Below are positions 9,416 to 21,331 of a stretch of 64,000 nt of DNA, piece after piece. The notes beneath the pieces are model-generated. The model did no database searches, was not told where the DNA came from, and was given only the letters and a program-made list of their open reading frames with translations. The stretch covers positions 638,811 through 702,810 of the forward strand of contig JAIQDT010000832.1 of NCBI GenBank assembly GCA_021521415.1, written 5' to 3'. The position numbers were made by a program, and so were the translations under genes. This stretch comes from Bidens hawaiensis. Taxonomy: Eukaryota; Streptophyta; Magnoliopsida; Asterales; Asteraceae. Each line of letters opens with the position of its first letter. Position 1 is the stretch's first letter.

Positions 9416-11690
9416 ATATGCTTGTCAACCATGTATTTAGCTAGGCATTGGCTATCATATATCATATAACGACGGTACATTATCAGATAAAAAAAATTAA
9501 GTAAAGCTAAACTACATAATGAAATCAACCTAATTAGTTAGCAATAATCGAACATTGTTATATAAAAATTCTATAATCAAATATGTTGTTGTCGGACCTT
9601 GGTTAGTTAGCGGGTGATTTCATATGTGAAAGAGCACTGGTGGATATTAGTGAGTGATCACCGATGTATAATTTCACCGAGAGCTCACCAACAACTACTT
9701 TAAAGTCGACTAAACTGATTGTTTCGAGTATTAGTGATAGATTTTCTTAATATTGTCTGACAACCGACAATATATATATATTCCATGCATAAAAATAATT
9801 AAATTTTATTAAAATTTTTAGGAAAGTAAAATTAAATTCTAAATAGTATAAGTTTTTAGGGTTTTATGTAAGTTATTAATGCTTTTTTTTAACATGTCCA
9901 AGTTGTTTCTTATCAAGATAAGATAAGGGGTGTATGTGTGTTGATGTTCGCTTATATATTTGTAATATGTAAACATGTGTTTGTAATTATTTTTTGTTAT
10001 TTTAAGGGGTTTTATATATATGATATACTATTATATTCTATCAATAGAAGCCTTAAGATAGTAGAAGCAAAGTTTTGGTTTGTTTCAAAATCTAGAATCT
10101 TGCCAGTTAAGCTGTAGCTGTGTGATATCTTCACTAGAGGTGGTAAAATGAGAGTTTTTAATGAGTTGGATAACGAGTCAAAACAAATAACTATATCTTA
10201 TCACTATGTAAAACTATAGTAGTGTAGTGCTATAGTACTAATCTTTTACAATGCTTGTAAAACGGTTAGTTGTATAAATTTTAAATGCAGCTATTTCCTA
10301 GTAGTATAAATATGTTTGCTACGATAGTTTAAACTTTAAAGCTCCTTATTTGGACTATATATTTCTAAATTGCTTTGCTTTTCTTGGGCCAAATTGTTTT
10401 GATTCACTTTTTGGAACAAATGACCGATATCTAGAAAACTAGAAACAATAGACGGCCTATATATAGCTAACCAGAATAAATAACCGAAACCAAATGGTTA
10501 GTTAATTACAACAAAACAAATAACTTTTTTTACAACAAATTTTCCGTCTAAAATCAACCTAACCTTGTACTTACAAAAAAATTGAACTCACCACCTTCAC
10601 TATACAAACACCCTACCATTAGATCATAGATAACAAAACAAATAACTTAAAAGTTTCTCTGTGGGTCGGTATAAAGCTAAGCCAGACCCTTGTTGACCCT
10701 TACATTGAGAGTCATGATGTTTTTAGGAACACATGCAACTTTAATTAGGATTGCTAAATGCATCCTATGATTAGTTCTTAACTTGTTTTAACTATTACTT
10801 GTAAAGGATGTATTTTGCCAATAGTTATTTTGTTAGAAAATTATCGGAAACGACCTTGTTGATCTATTTTTTTAAATAGACACAAGATTTTAGTATACTT
10901 GTTTCTAGACATTCTACTTCTAGGCCAATAAGGTGGCTTCACGCCGGACAAGCCGGTTAAGCCTTTAGCCGACCCTTATTGAAACCCACTTTCTGACAAA
11001 CAAGTGACATATGTCACTAGTAACCTAAACTTAGCCTACCAATCTACATATATACTCGGGCTTGCCACGTCGTCATGTAGCCGTCTAACATACACACCAG
11101 CTTAGTCGGCGTGTCTCTGTCTTAGCCAACTCCAACACAATCTTTAGTCGGCTCCCACTAAACTTCCTTAGCCGGCTTTAGCAGCCTTGTAGCACATCGG
11201 CTATAAAAATAAAAAGGGTCGACTTAGCCCGCGTGTATTGAGTTTAGCCGCTAAATTTAGTTTCTTATGTATCAAACTAATTTTTTATATATATTTCTTA
11301 TTTGTAAAACAAACTTCTTACTTATAAATAGACATACTCGTTTTTGATTTTTTATTTTATTTTTATTTTTCCAAACTCACCTTTGCAAAAGTCATCCAAT
11401 TTTGGGAAAAATTGAGAAAAACCTAGTTTTGTTTCCAAAACCTCCAGATTTAATGAAATTAGATTATCATATGTTAAAATTAGTGGTTTCGGAAAATCAT
11501 CTCTAATGTAGCGGATGGGCTAGTAGTGGCGGTGACGGCAGTTGGCTACTCGTTAACATATGAGGTAGCGGTCGAAGTTTAGTTATGACGTCATGGTGAC
11601 CATTCTCATTGGCAACCCCATATGAGTTTGTAACTCTATTTGAAATAAAAATAATTAATAATTTTTTGATTTAAAGCAAACAAATTTGTG
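9416..11690. other. Non-coding AT-rich stretch
   Basis: No ORF, RNA gene or element with clear ends was found. A less AT-rich patch at about 10920-11250 repeats TAGCCGG-like words, probably a decayed repeat. Confidence 0.6.
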
Positions 11691-11817
11691 AGAGCAACCT
11701 AGTTTGCAATCTTGTTCTCTGCCACTTCTCAACTTATAAATGGATGTACTTTTAATTTCTTTTTTATTTTTTTCTTTCACAACAATTAGTGTTAGCTCTA
11801 ATCTTAATTTTTTCTAG

Positions 11818-12170
11818 GACAGAATTACATTTTTTTTCCTTTAAACATACGCGTTTTACGGATCAGGTCCTTTAAAATCTTTTTTTTGCAGGCGGTGTCC
11901 TTTACGAGTACTGTTTCTTTCGTTTTTGTCCTTTCCACTAACTCCCATCGTATTTTCTTGTTAAGTAGTTTGATTGATGTGCAAAACACACCCTTAACTA
12001 GGTTAAACTAATTTTGTTCAAACACCTTAAATTCGGGGATCAAATTGTTAAGTTTTATTTAATTTTTTTTCTTTCCCTTTTCTTTCCCCTACCCTGATAT
12101 CACCGTGGCCGGCCGGATTTTCGGTGGCTGGCCGGATCTTCTCATTCACTGTATTAGTATATATACAAGT

Positions 12171-12201
<31 letters not shown>

Positions 12202-13056
12202 CTAGATCCTTTATCTGTACGTCGTCGTTGCTTCAGTGGCAGATCGAATGTTTCCGGCGACCGCGGCACAGCCTACGGCGGTGATGCCGGAGGCGCTGGC
12301 TACGCGCTAGATACCAATTGATCATACAGATGCTCATGTAAATCAGATCGAGCATAGGGTTAATGTTAGGTAATGAAAACCGAATTCAACACATACATCA
12401 ATTACCTCAAACGAGTTCGGATTGATGAAGAAAGAGGGCTTAGGGCTCGGCTTTGAACACATCATCGAATCACATACCACAGGTCATCGGAAAGAAATTC
12501 GTTAGAGGGGATATGGTCGCGAGGTTAATCCAAATCCGTGGACCCGATTAATTGAAATAAAATCGACTCCAATCGGATTAAATGATCTTCATCCGCCATC
12601 GATTAAGCTCGTTCTCATCGAAATAATCGACTCCAACCGCTTCGAGAACCTGCACTTCAACGAAATGCCCAACCCGAGCCTTCGCCATCACCGGAACCCC
12701 CATAGCGCGTTGAATTTGTCAATAAACGATGAGGGGTTCGTGGTCTCCAACCTCGCCGGAAAACAATGGTGGCCGGAAGGAAGCTGGAAATACGAGAGAG
12801 AAAGAGGTTTAGAAAAAAAGAATTTACAATTTGGTCCCTGAATTTAAGGTGTTTGAACAAAACGAGTTTAAACTAAGTTTAGGGTGTGTTTTGCACATCA
12901 ATCAAACTACTTAACAAGAAAATTGGATGGGAGTTAGTGGAAAGGACAAAAACGAAAGAAACAGTACTCGTAAAGGACACCGCCTGCAAAAAAAGATTTT
13001 AAAGGACCTGATCTGTAAAACGCGTATGTTTAAAGGACAAAAAATGTAACTCTGTC
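11818..13056. mobile_element. Non-autonomous Mutator-like element with ~230-bp terminal inverted repeats
   Basis: The ends are long, near-identical inverted repeats. About 11818-12050 reads GACAGAATTACATTTTTT...CCTTTAAACATACGCG, and the reverse complement appears at about 12825-13056. The start sequence and repeat length fit plant Mutator-like elements. The interior (12050-12825) holds a (TA)n tract, GC-richer sequence and no transposase. The candidate 9-bp flanks (ending CTAG on the left, ATTAG on the right) match only partly, so the target duplication is degenerate. Confidence 0.75.
12172..12201. repeat. (TA)n microsatellite
   Basis: About 15 TA units lie inside the Mutator-like element. 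Confidence 0.9.
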
Positions 13057-13390
13057 TATTAATTAGTTTTTAATAAAATCTAAAAACAAAGTTGTGTTCA
13101 ACGATTTTCTATGAACACACCTATATAAATTTTATTGAAAACATAGTTTGTTTAAAAAAATGTATTTTTTCAATATCAAATAAATATTAATTTTAATGAT
13201 TTTTCTTGTTAGGAATTTGACATCTTTTTAATTGTTGGTAAGTTTTTTTAGATAAAACTTATTTTTTAAACTTAACTTTTATGTATTCTCGAAATAAATC
13301 ATTATCTTTTATATTTCTAGCGACTTTCAATAAAAAACAACAATCATAAATTATATATATTCTATATAATAAATAAATGTTTTATTGTGC

Positions 13391-13947
13391 CACATGTCAT
13401 TCTTTGGTGCACTCTTACTTCATCTTCTCGCCTCTCTCTCCTATTAATTATATATCAAACATACATAATTTTAATCATTTTGATTTCCATAATTGTGTTT
13501 ACAAAACGCATTTTATTTAAGAAGAAATTAGGTTTGCTTATTAAACTTCTTTTATAAATTGCAGATTTTTTTATTATTTTACTTCTCTAACATGAATTAT
13601 AACGTTTTTTATATATATAAAAACATTTACAGGTATATGAATCATTTTAGCCCTTAAAACTTACTCGGGTTCATTGTTAAAAATATGTGGATCTTTAACT
13701 GAACCCATCCCACATTCTTTTTTCTCTGTAGCGGTAATCTATTTCTTTTTATCCATATATTGCTGATCAAAACATATCGATTCTCTTTTACTGCACATTC
13801 TTCGATTAATCAAGAGCTTTCTTCCATTTATGACAGGTTCGTTTTGTTCCAATTGTATGAGTTTTGTTCTCATAATACTATCCTACTTTAGTTGTTACCA
13901 TATTTTTATTGTATCATCTAATGATGTGTCGAAAGAAATACTTAAAG
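13391..13947. other. Non-coding AT-rich stretch
   Basis: No gene or bounded element is visible between the split repeat and the truncated dispersed repeat at 13948. Confidence 0.55.
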
Positions 13948-14280
13948 TATGTTTGGTTAAAAGGAATGGAATAAAGGGGGAATGGAATGGACAAAGGAAT
14001 GAAATGGATCATTACCATTCCTTTGTCTTGTTTGGTTAACCTATAGAAATGAAATGAATTATTACTTTATGTTGTTTGGATCTGAAAAAATTGTATGAAT
14101 GAAATAGAAATAATAAAAACACTCGTATCTCAAAATAAGTTTTTTTATAAAAAAAAATACAATGGCGACGGTGGTGGTAGCTCTTGAGATGAAAATGGTG
14201 GTGGCGGTGGCGACGGTGGTGGTGGTGGCGGTCAGGCTACAAGGCGGTAGCTGTGGTGGGGGTGGTCAAGCGATGGTAGT
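13948..14280. repeat. Truncated copy of a GTATGTTTGGTT dispersed element with GGT-rich core
   Basis: It begins GTATGTTTGGTT with AAGGAATGGAAT and runs through ATTACCATTCCTTTGT into a GGT/GGC trinucleotide tract. The longer copy at 51412-52094 has the same order. This copy stops at about 14280, where the retroelement fragment begins. Confidence 0.65.
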
Positions 14281-14475
14281 GTTGGTACATGATGTCAGTA
14301 GTTCAGTATCTAGTGTCTGTAATCGGGATGCCGTTTAACAGATTATGATGAGGAGTTACAGGGCGAAGTTAGTTCAGTATCTAGTGTCTGTAATCGGGAT
14401 GCCGTTTAACAGATTATAAGGAGGAGTTACTAAGCGAAGTTGTGAAAGGGCGAACTTGTTACAGGGCGAAGTTAA

Positions 14476-16215
14476 GGTTATGAGGAAGAGTTAGGTCGTT
14501 TGATTCGTCGATCTAAAAGGGTTAGAACTGGTGAAGGATCGGGAGCTGGTGAAAGCTCGAGGGTGGTTCGTTTCTCTCCACCCGCCTTATCTGGTATGAC
14601 TATGGTCCCTGCGTCCATGACTGTGACAGGACCAATCACCTCGGATGTTCCCGTGGTATCTACATCATCTTCATTTGGCATTCCACCCACTACTTTTCAG
14701 TTTTCGGCTCTAGAAATTGTTTCTTTGCCACCTCCTACACTTACTCCATCGGAGGTTGTTGCAAGATTCGTTGAGTCGACACTGGTTGCCACTGCAGGTT
14801 TATCTGTTACAATACCACCTGCGGTTACTTTTTAGCCTGTTTCTAATGTTCCGACTACTTTGGGAATCCCTCCACCGTATGCTCAAGACATTTCTTATAT
14901 GAGGTTTGATTTTGATGCAACTTTATCTGACTCGGACAGAATAGCAGCTCTTGAATGGGTCATGGCAGAACAGTCGAGAATAAACCTGATCCAGACTCAC
15001 GCTATTCAGCACCTTGTTGCAGAGAATCAGATTCAGTCGTCCCTCCTGGTTGAGCACGGTAAACTTTTTGATGCCTTGAAACAGTTCTTAGCATCTCAGG
15101 GGGAGACGAGCTGCAAGGGCGATGAGTTGAGGACGAAGAAGAGTAACGATAGAGACGATGATCCCAATGCATCGAAAGGTGCAGGTGGTGAGTTGCCAAG
15201 AACTGAACAAACTCTTGGGACTTCCACATCTCAGGGGGAGTCAACGGGTGCAACTGGTAGATCATGGGGTGTTGATGTGGTGGTAGTGGATGATGAGGAG
15301 ATGTTGGATGATGATACTGTGGGTGACAACGATGTGTTACCGGTTGAAGAGATTGAGAAAATAGGAGCCGAGATTGTGATTGACAGTGAGATTGAAGAGG
15401 GAGAGATTGTGGAGGATAATGTTGAGCATGAAATTCCAGAAGTTGATAAGACGAATGTGGGTCATGATATGGGAAGTGACGAGACTGAATGGGAAGAGCA
15501 GCCGAGATGGAAAGAAGGCTACGCTCAATGGTTCGTAAAGACAAAGAAACCGGCGGTTCCTACTATGTTCAAGAAGAGTTACAACATCAAAGGGGATGCT
15601 GAATCGAAAAAGGGGATTATATGCTGGTTATATGATGAGCAGTTGAGGCTGTTTGTGATCAAACGTTTTGACGGAGTTCAGTATTTCAAAAGGTTGTTGA
15701 GATCATTGAATACCTTGCCGGAGTGTGAGGTGAAGGATTTAGCCAAGTTGGGGTTGATAAACAGAAGTGATGATAATATGGCTAGGATTATTGGAAAGAT
15801 CGTGTGGAAAGAAAGTATAAAAGAAAAAAAGTTTGAGTTGTTAAAGCCGCAGAAAGGGAAGCTCGTTGAAGATAAAGACAGAGGAATGAGAGCTGATGGC
15901 AAACCTTGGATGGTAATGAAGTATAAGCCGATCCGGTGTTTAAAAGAAGTGCCGATGAAACAAATGCCCAAGGATGTCTTAAAGAATCTGAAATGGTGGT
16001 ATGTCGATAGTGAAACAGCTGAAGCGGTGATGGAGGATGAAGATGAACAAGAGTTGCTGAGAGTGTATGATCCAGTGCATTTGGTGAATTTGTCTCAAGC
16101 TGACTTGCAGGTGCTGAACGAGAAAAAGATATTCTATATTCCTGCATGGAAAGAAGAAGCCAAGAAATACCAGAGAGTTGTCTCTGTCTGTATAAGACAG
16201 GGAGTTCATGCTTGA
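14476..16215 (+). pseudogene. Acidic retroelement-associated ORF, one in-frame stop, 5' truncated
   Basis: One frame is open from 14476 to 16215 except for TAG at 14833-14835. The N-terminal part is Ser/Thr/Pro-rich. A glutamine/histidine-containing helical block follows (14890-15110), then a low-complexity hydrophilic linker. A strongly acidic tract (VVVVDDEEMLDDD and EIEEGEIVEDNVEHEI, about 15280-15440) comes next. The C-terminal domain is globular, with many Trp and Lys (CWLYDEQLRLFVIKRF, KNLKWWYVDSETAEAV). It has no zinc knuckle, protease, RT or integrase. The layout resembles the extra non-gag/pol ORF of some plant LTR elements (for example the env-like ORF of Sireviruses), but I cannot assign it firmly. 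The beginning is cut by the LTR-like repeats. Confidence 0.5.
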
Positions 16216-16379
16216 AGACGGGTGACTCGAGTTTTGGGATTACACGACACGTGATTGAAGTTAGAGATATGAAGCTACTGCCAATGGGGAGTCTATTGGT
16301 ACATGATGTCAGTAGTTCAGTATCTAGTGTCTGTAATCGTGTTAGTTGGTTTTGTTTTTGGGTTTTAGTTAAGTTGTCT

Positions 16380-16470
16380 CACAAGTTCGCCTGATATAAG
16401 CGAACTTGTGGACAAGCGAAGTTATTGACAACTTCACCTAGTCTGTTAGGCGAAGTTGTCGATAACTATA
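16380..16470. repeat. GCGAAGTT/GCGAACTT motif cluster in LTR
   Basis: Within about 90 bp the LTR holds AAGTTCGCC, AAGCGAACTT, AAGCGAAGTT and AGGCGAAGTT. The same two octamers form a long array at 50295-50590. Confidence 0.7.
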
Positions 16471-16684
16471 TATGTTTGGCTACGGCTTATGTTTAACTAG
16501 TTCTTGAGAACGTGTAATTGTGATTTGCATATCACGTGTTAAAGGAGTTGCAATACAACGTGTCTTTTGAGTATTGTAACGTGTATTTGTGCTTGGTTTT
16601 AACGTATATTGCATCGAACACTCGTATCGTCTTACGTAGGGATTCCGCACCTACGTAGTACGAGATACTTCCGTGTAGATCCGG

Positions 16685-18027
16685 CTGGGAACCTACAGTG
16701 ATGATGGTATCCTTAGACTAGGCAATAGGATTTGGGTACCAATTGTTGGAGGTTTGCGTGATAAAATCTTGAACGAAGCTCACAAGTCTAAATATATGAT
16801 GCATCCCGGAAGTAATAAGATGTACCACAATCTAAAGGCGAACTATTGGTGGAACGGAATGAAAAGGGATGTCGCTTCACATGTTGCAAAATGTTTAACT
16901 TGCTTGAAAGTTAAGACTGAACATCAAAAGCCTTCGGGATTGCTTCAGCAACCCGAACTTCCCGTATGGAAGTGGGAGTTGATTACCATGGACTTTATTA
17001 CAAAACTCCCGAAGACGACTCGACAACATAATGCTATATGGGTAATCGTGGATCGTTTAACGAAATCTGCACACTTCATACCCATCAATGAGTCATACTC
17101 TGTGGATAGATTAGCGCTTATCTATGTAAACACCATTGTCGCTTTTCATGGAGTACCGCTGTCTATAATTTCTGATCGAGACAGTCGTTTTACGTCTCAT
17201 TTCTGGAAAAGCTTCCAACAAGCTCTCGGTACGAAGCTTAACCTTAGCACTTCCTATCACTCGCAAACAGATGGGCAAAGCGAAAGGACGATTCAAACGT
17301 TGGAAGATATGCTCCGCGCTTGTGTGATTGATCTAGGTGAAAGTTGGGACGACCACTTGCCCCTAATGGAATTTTCGTACAAAAATAGTTATCACGCAAG
17401 TATTCAAACCGCACCATTTGAAGCGTTAAATGGTCGAAAGTGTAGAACGCCTGTGTGTTGGTCTGAAACTAGAGACAATCAGTTATCTGGACCCGAGATA
17501 GTCCAAGAAACTACCGACAAAGTTATTCAAATCCGAGAACGACTTAAGACGGCACGTGATCGCCAAAAGAGTTATGCCGATGTCCGTCGTAAACCGTTAG
17601 AGTTCAATGTCGATGACAAAGTGTTATTAAAAGTCTCGCCTTGGAAAGGCGTTGTTCGCTTCGGTAAGAAAGGAATATTGAGTCATCGATTCGTCGGACC
17701 TTTTGAGGTACTCGAACGAATCGGCACTGTTGCATACCGTTTGCGACTGCTTAAGGAAACGCAAGGGATACATGATGTATTCCATGTTTCGAATCTGCGT
17801 AAGTGTTTGACTGATGAATCATTGGCAATGCCACTTAAAGACGTTGAAATAAATGAGAACTTAAAATTCGTAGAACGTCCAATTCAAATTGAAGATTCGA
17901 AAACAAAGAAGTTAAAGAAAGAACATTGAAAATTGTGAAAGTACAATGGGACTCGCATAGAGGGCCCGAATATACTTGGGAACTCGAATCGAAAATGAGG
18001 AAGAAATACCCCCACTTGTTCGAGTAA
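16685..18027 (+). pseudogene. Ty3/gypsy integrase with chromodomain-like tail, frameshifted
   Basis: The frame is open from about 16685, entering in mid-protein. It shows the integrase zinc finger ([11 protein letters not shown], then KCLTCL), the catalytic D-D-E ([27 protein letters not shown]) and the GPY/F module ([20 protein letters not shown]). The frame stops at 17929. A -1 shift at about 17920-17926 restores a tail reading VQWDSHRGPEYTWELE and KKYPHLF up to TAA at 18025-18027. That tail is the chromodomain-like ending of plant Ty3 chromovirus pols. The copy is dead because RT and gag are absent and the tail is shifted. Confidence 0.88.
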
Positions 18028-18248
18028 AGCAATCTCGAGGACGAGATTTGTTTCAAGGTGGGGAGGATGTAACAACGTGAAAATTTCGAGTTCAAAGTAT
18101 CAACTTTCCAAAGTCTAGGGACTAAAATTGCTAAATTCCAAAGTTGAGGGTTTAAATTGAAAATTCTGATTTCCTGACCCATCGCGCTACGCGATGAGTC
18201 AGAGGATAGCTCCATCGCGTATCGCGATGGGTACCTGACACATTGTGA

Positions 18249-18351
18249 CACGTGTTCCGCGTGGCACACGGTGGCACTGGTTATCGCCACGTGTCACCAC
18301 GTGGAAACACTGCTGCCACGTGTAGCGGCGCCTGCCACGTGTCGACACGTG
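18249..18351. promoter_or_regulatory. Cluster of six CACGTG (G-box) sites in LTR U3
   Basis: CACGTG occurs at 18249, 18288, 18298, 18317, 18336 and 18346 (first bases), six times in 103 bp. The cluster lies about 100-200 bp upstream of the LTR TATA box. CACGTG is the core site of plant bZIP and bHLH factors. Use as an enhancer is an inference. Confidence 0.8.
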
Positions 18352-18448
18352 GCAGGTCTACGCTGGGAGTCAGCATACCTATATCGCGATACGCGATAGG
18401 TCTGCTAAGGAACCTATCGCATATCGCGATAGGGACCAATTTCTTGTC

Positions 18449-18456
18449 TATAAATA
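18449..18456 (+). promoter_or_regulatory. TATA box of the Ty3 LTR
   Basis: TATAAATA follows a CCAAT at about 18436, downstream of the G-box cluster, in the normal U3 position. Confidence 0.7.
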
Positions 18457-20053
18457 GCAAGGTCCGGGTATCATTCTTGGCATCCCACAACTCAGCTCTC
18501 ACTTCTCTCTCTAACATCTCACTACATCCCGACAGTCGTATACTCGATCCACCTCGATAAACGTGTCATATTTCATCGTAAAGCGTGTCCCGATCCTTCA
18601 ATTGTGTACCGACGTTTCCTCGAAGTTGTGCCACCCTCCACTCACATATCAATAAGGTGTTGTTATAATGGCAATGAATCTCAATAAGCGTGTTGAGTGT
18701 TAAAGATTTGGCATTTCTCGATTTGCGTGTCGAGAAGATTAAGGCGGCGTTGGAGTGCTGCCCGAGTCCCTAGAGGTTCTATACGCCATTAAGGTTAGGC
18801 GTAATTATGAATTCAATATAATTTAATATTATATTCAAGGCTTAAACCTTAAGTCGAGGTTATGCTCGATACCTCGATAAAAGAAAAGAAAAGAAAACAT
18901 AACAAAGAAACGAATGAAAGTAAGATTATGAATATTGAGATAACATATATATATATATGTGTAAATATATATGTAAATATTCTTTGTTATGAAATATTAT
19001 TTATTGAATAAAGAGTATTCTTAAATAATAAAAGAAAAAGATTACGTTTCTTGGAGAAGAAGAAACGTCGCGTTTCTATATAAACTAAAGGTTTATAACT
19101 TACTTTTAAACTAAAGGTTTTTAAGTAAATAAGAATTGAACTAAAGGTTCAATCGAGGATTGAGATATAAGACTAAAGGTCTTAAGCCGGATCATGTATC
19201 CGACTAACAAATATTTATACTCGTACTATAGGTGCGAGATAAAGAAAGGGAAAGACCCTTGGACGGTGAGTGAAGCCGATCCTAAAGAGACAAGGTGAAT
19301 ACGCCCCCAACCTTTTACTTATTTTAAAATGAGTCAAACATGTTATTTGAAATTGTTTACAAAGAACTATGTGTTCCTAAAACCGTTATAAATAAAGGGT
19401 ATGAACCTAGCCCTCAAGCTGTGGTATACGTATGTCTGGATCCTTACATAGGTGGTACTATGCGATGTATGGGCATGGTCGCACCACCATTGGTCGTAGG
19501 ACGCTCTCCTGCAGGGAGTACGACCTTATGTGTATATTTACGGGTACTTAACTAAGTCGAACGCTGCGGTGTTTGCTGAGGTGACCTAGCGTAGAGACTC
19601 ATATTTATAATGTGTTATTTGACTTTGTTATTCCTAACCCACGTTGGGCCGAGGCAGGCGTAGTCTCGAGGAGTAATAAAGTAAAAGAGTTATTTTTGCG
19701 TCAGCGTGTTCACCAGCATTCGTTGCTGACGTATTTTATTACATTTTGCAAGTGAACAAGTTTAGCGCTTGGAGTATCGAAGTGCTATGTATATAATCCG
19801 ATGGCTCGGATTTCTTTTGTAAACTTAACATGGTGGTTTGTAATTATAAACATATAATCATTTTGTAAACTCAAACGGGTATTTTATAATTCTCGTCTTT
19901 TGAATATATATCTAAGTTACACTTTTGATCCTTAAAGTTTTATAAGACTTCCGCAAACTAACGCAACTCTGATTTATTTACAAACACGATACCAAGTTGT
20001 GGGTCGCACTCCTAGGCCCTGGACGGGGGTGTGACACTCTTCTTCTTCATTTC

Positions 20054-20324
20054 TGTTATAATATTAGTTCTAATTATAACAAGATTATTGAAGTAATAAT
20101 TGAACTTTATTATATCTAAGAAATAAGAGAGTAAAGAGATGTGTGAATTGCAATTTTACTGGATATCAAACTTCGTACAAACACATGCTATTTATAAAAG
20201 TAAAACTACTATTCAAAAATACTATATAGGGAGACAAATGCATATAATTGGTGCATATAAAAATATTGTCGGTGAGGTCATATAATTGGTGTCATACAAA
20301 TAATAGTGTCGGTAATTCATAACA
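20054..20324 (-). repeat. 3' LTR of the copia element
   Basis: On the plus strand it reads TGTTATAATATT...ATTCATAACA. It pairs with 29612-29882. Confidence 0.95.
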
Positions 20325-20336
20325 CTCCCCCTTGGA
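20325..20336 (-). other. Polypurine tract of the copia element
   Basis: CTCCCCCTTGG on the plus strand (CCAAGGGGGAG on the coding strand) directly adjoins the 3' LTR. This is the plus-strand priming site. Confidence 0.8.
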
Positions 20337-20471
20337 TGACACCTTTTCAAAACTTCGGGGTCTTGAAGTACTGCCTCATTAAAAACCTTGCTAAAGAAAA
20401 ACCCAATAGGAAAAAGCTTTAGCTAAGGGAAAAAGAGTGCAGTATATAGCTCCCCCTCAAGTTGCAGGTCG

Positions 20472-21331
20472 TTACATCGTCCGTACATGGCGCATGCCAA
20501 TATCATGGACATGTTTTCTGAATGTTGCTGTGGGAAGTGCTTTTGTGAAAAGATCAGCGGAGTTGTTGCTGGATTGGACATAACTCATCTCAACCTGATT
20601 GTCTTTAATAAGGTCCCGAGTATACTCAAAGTATCTTGGTGGTATATGCTTTGTTATGTCACTTTTGATATACCTTTCCTTCATTTGCGAGACACAAGTT
20701 GCATTATCTTCATAGATAGGAGTTGGGATTCGATCTTTCTCTAGTCCACAAGAAATCAATATGTTTCGTGACATAGATCTTAACCATGCACATTCTCTTG
20801 AAGCTTCATGTAATGCAATGACTTCAGCATGATTTGAAGATATTGCAATGAGTGTTTGTTTCTGAGAACGCCATGAAATCGCAGTTCCTCCATTCTTAAA
20901 TACGTATCCAGTTTGAGATTTTGCTTTATGGGGATCAGATAAATAACCTGCATCTGCATAACCAACTAACCCTTCTTTTGAATCGTTAGGATAAAATAAA
21001 CCTAAATCAGCAGTTCCTTTTAAATACTGAAAAATATGTTTAATGCCATTCCAATGTATTTTAGTAGGGGAGGAACTGAATCTTGCCAATAAATTAACTG
21101 CAAAGGAAATGTCAGGTCTTGTACAGTTAGTAAGATACATAAGTGCTCCAATTGCACTGAGGTATGGTACTTCGGGACCAAGAATTTCTTCATTATCTTC
21201 GCAAGGACGAAATGGATCATTGTCAACATTGAGTGATCTAATAACCATCGGTGTGCTTAAAGGGTTTGCTTTGTCCATATTGAAACGTTTTACGAGTTTC
21301 TCAGTATAAGTTGACTGATGCACAAGTATCC
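20472..21331 (-). pseudogene. Copia RT end and RNase H
   Basis: The frame reads from ILVHQSTYTEKL through the RT-RNase H connection to RNase H. RNase H landmarks are VGYADAGYLSDP, SNHAEVIALHEA, YEDNATCVSQM and the ending ADLFTKALP. It ends with a stop near the polypurine tract. Together with 25356-26049 it is one gene interrupted by the solo LTR at 21332-25350. Across the removed insertion and one copy of tatcc the codons join in frame (HNG-ILVHQ). Confidence 0.9.

Larger units (their letters stand above)
11690..13390. repeat. Dispersed AT-rich repeat split by the MULE; second copy near 58690-59090
   Basis: The left part (about 11690-11817) and right part (about 13057-13390) line up in order with one continuous stretch at about 58690-59090. 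Shared blocks include TTTTAATTT...TTTTTTATT on the left and AAATCTAAAAA, ATATAAATTTTA, AAATAAATATTAAT on the right. The right copy therefore acts as an empty-site reference for the insertion. The match is by eye and diverged. Confidence 0.5.
14281..16690 (+). mobile_element. Rearranged LTR retroelement fragment with a large acidic ORF
   Basis: The word TTGGTACATGATGTCAGTAG occurs near 14282 and again near 16288, as expected for two LTR starts flanking internal DNA. The right LTR runs about 400 bp. The left one survives for about 60 bp and is followed by a duplicated 50-bp block (starting TTCAGTATCTAGTGTCTG at about 14309 and 14369). No protease, RT or integrase lies between. The right boundary is uncertain (about 16620-16690), because the next sequence is the in-frame coding DNA of a Ty3 integrase. 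No target duplication was found. Confidence 0.55.
16685..20036 (+). mobile_element. Ty3/gypsy chromovirus-like element, 3' part with 3' LTR
   Basis: It contains integrase coding sequence, a polypurine tract (GGTGGGGAGGA, 18057-18067) and a 1,969-bp LTR. Everything upstream of the integrase zinc finger is missing, cut off where the rearranged fragment at 14281-16690 ends. The 3' end at 20036 lies 17 bp before the copia element. Confidence 0.8.
18068..20036 (+). repeat. 3' LTR of the Ty3 element, 1,969 bp
   Basis: It opens TGTAACAACG right after the polypurine tract and ends GGGTGTGACA. The U3 part has repeated palindromic words (ATCGCGATACGCGAT types, 18180-18435), six CACGTG boxes and a TATAAATA box. 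The rest is non-coding. No partner LTR is present on the left. Confidence 0.85.

Noticed and set aside
14161..14280. Gly/Val-rich coding potential
   Set aside because: Produced by GGT/GGC trinucleotide repeats of a dispersed element, as at 51670-51930.
18252..18560. 102-codon ORF in the LTR
   Set aside because: Lies over the G-box cluster and TATA box of an LTR promoter. No homology is recognisable.
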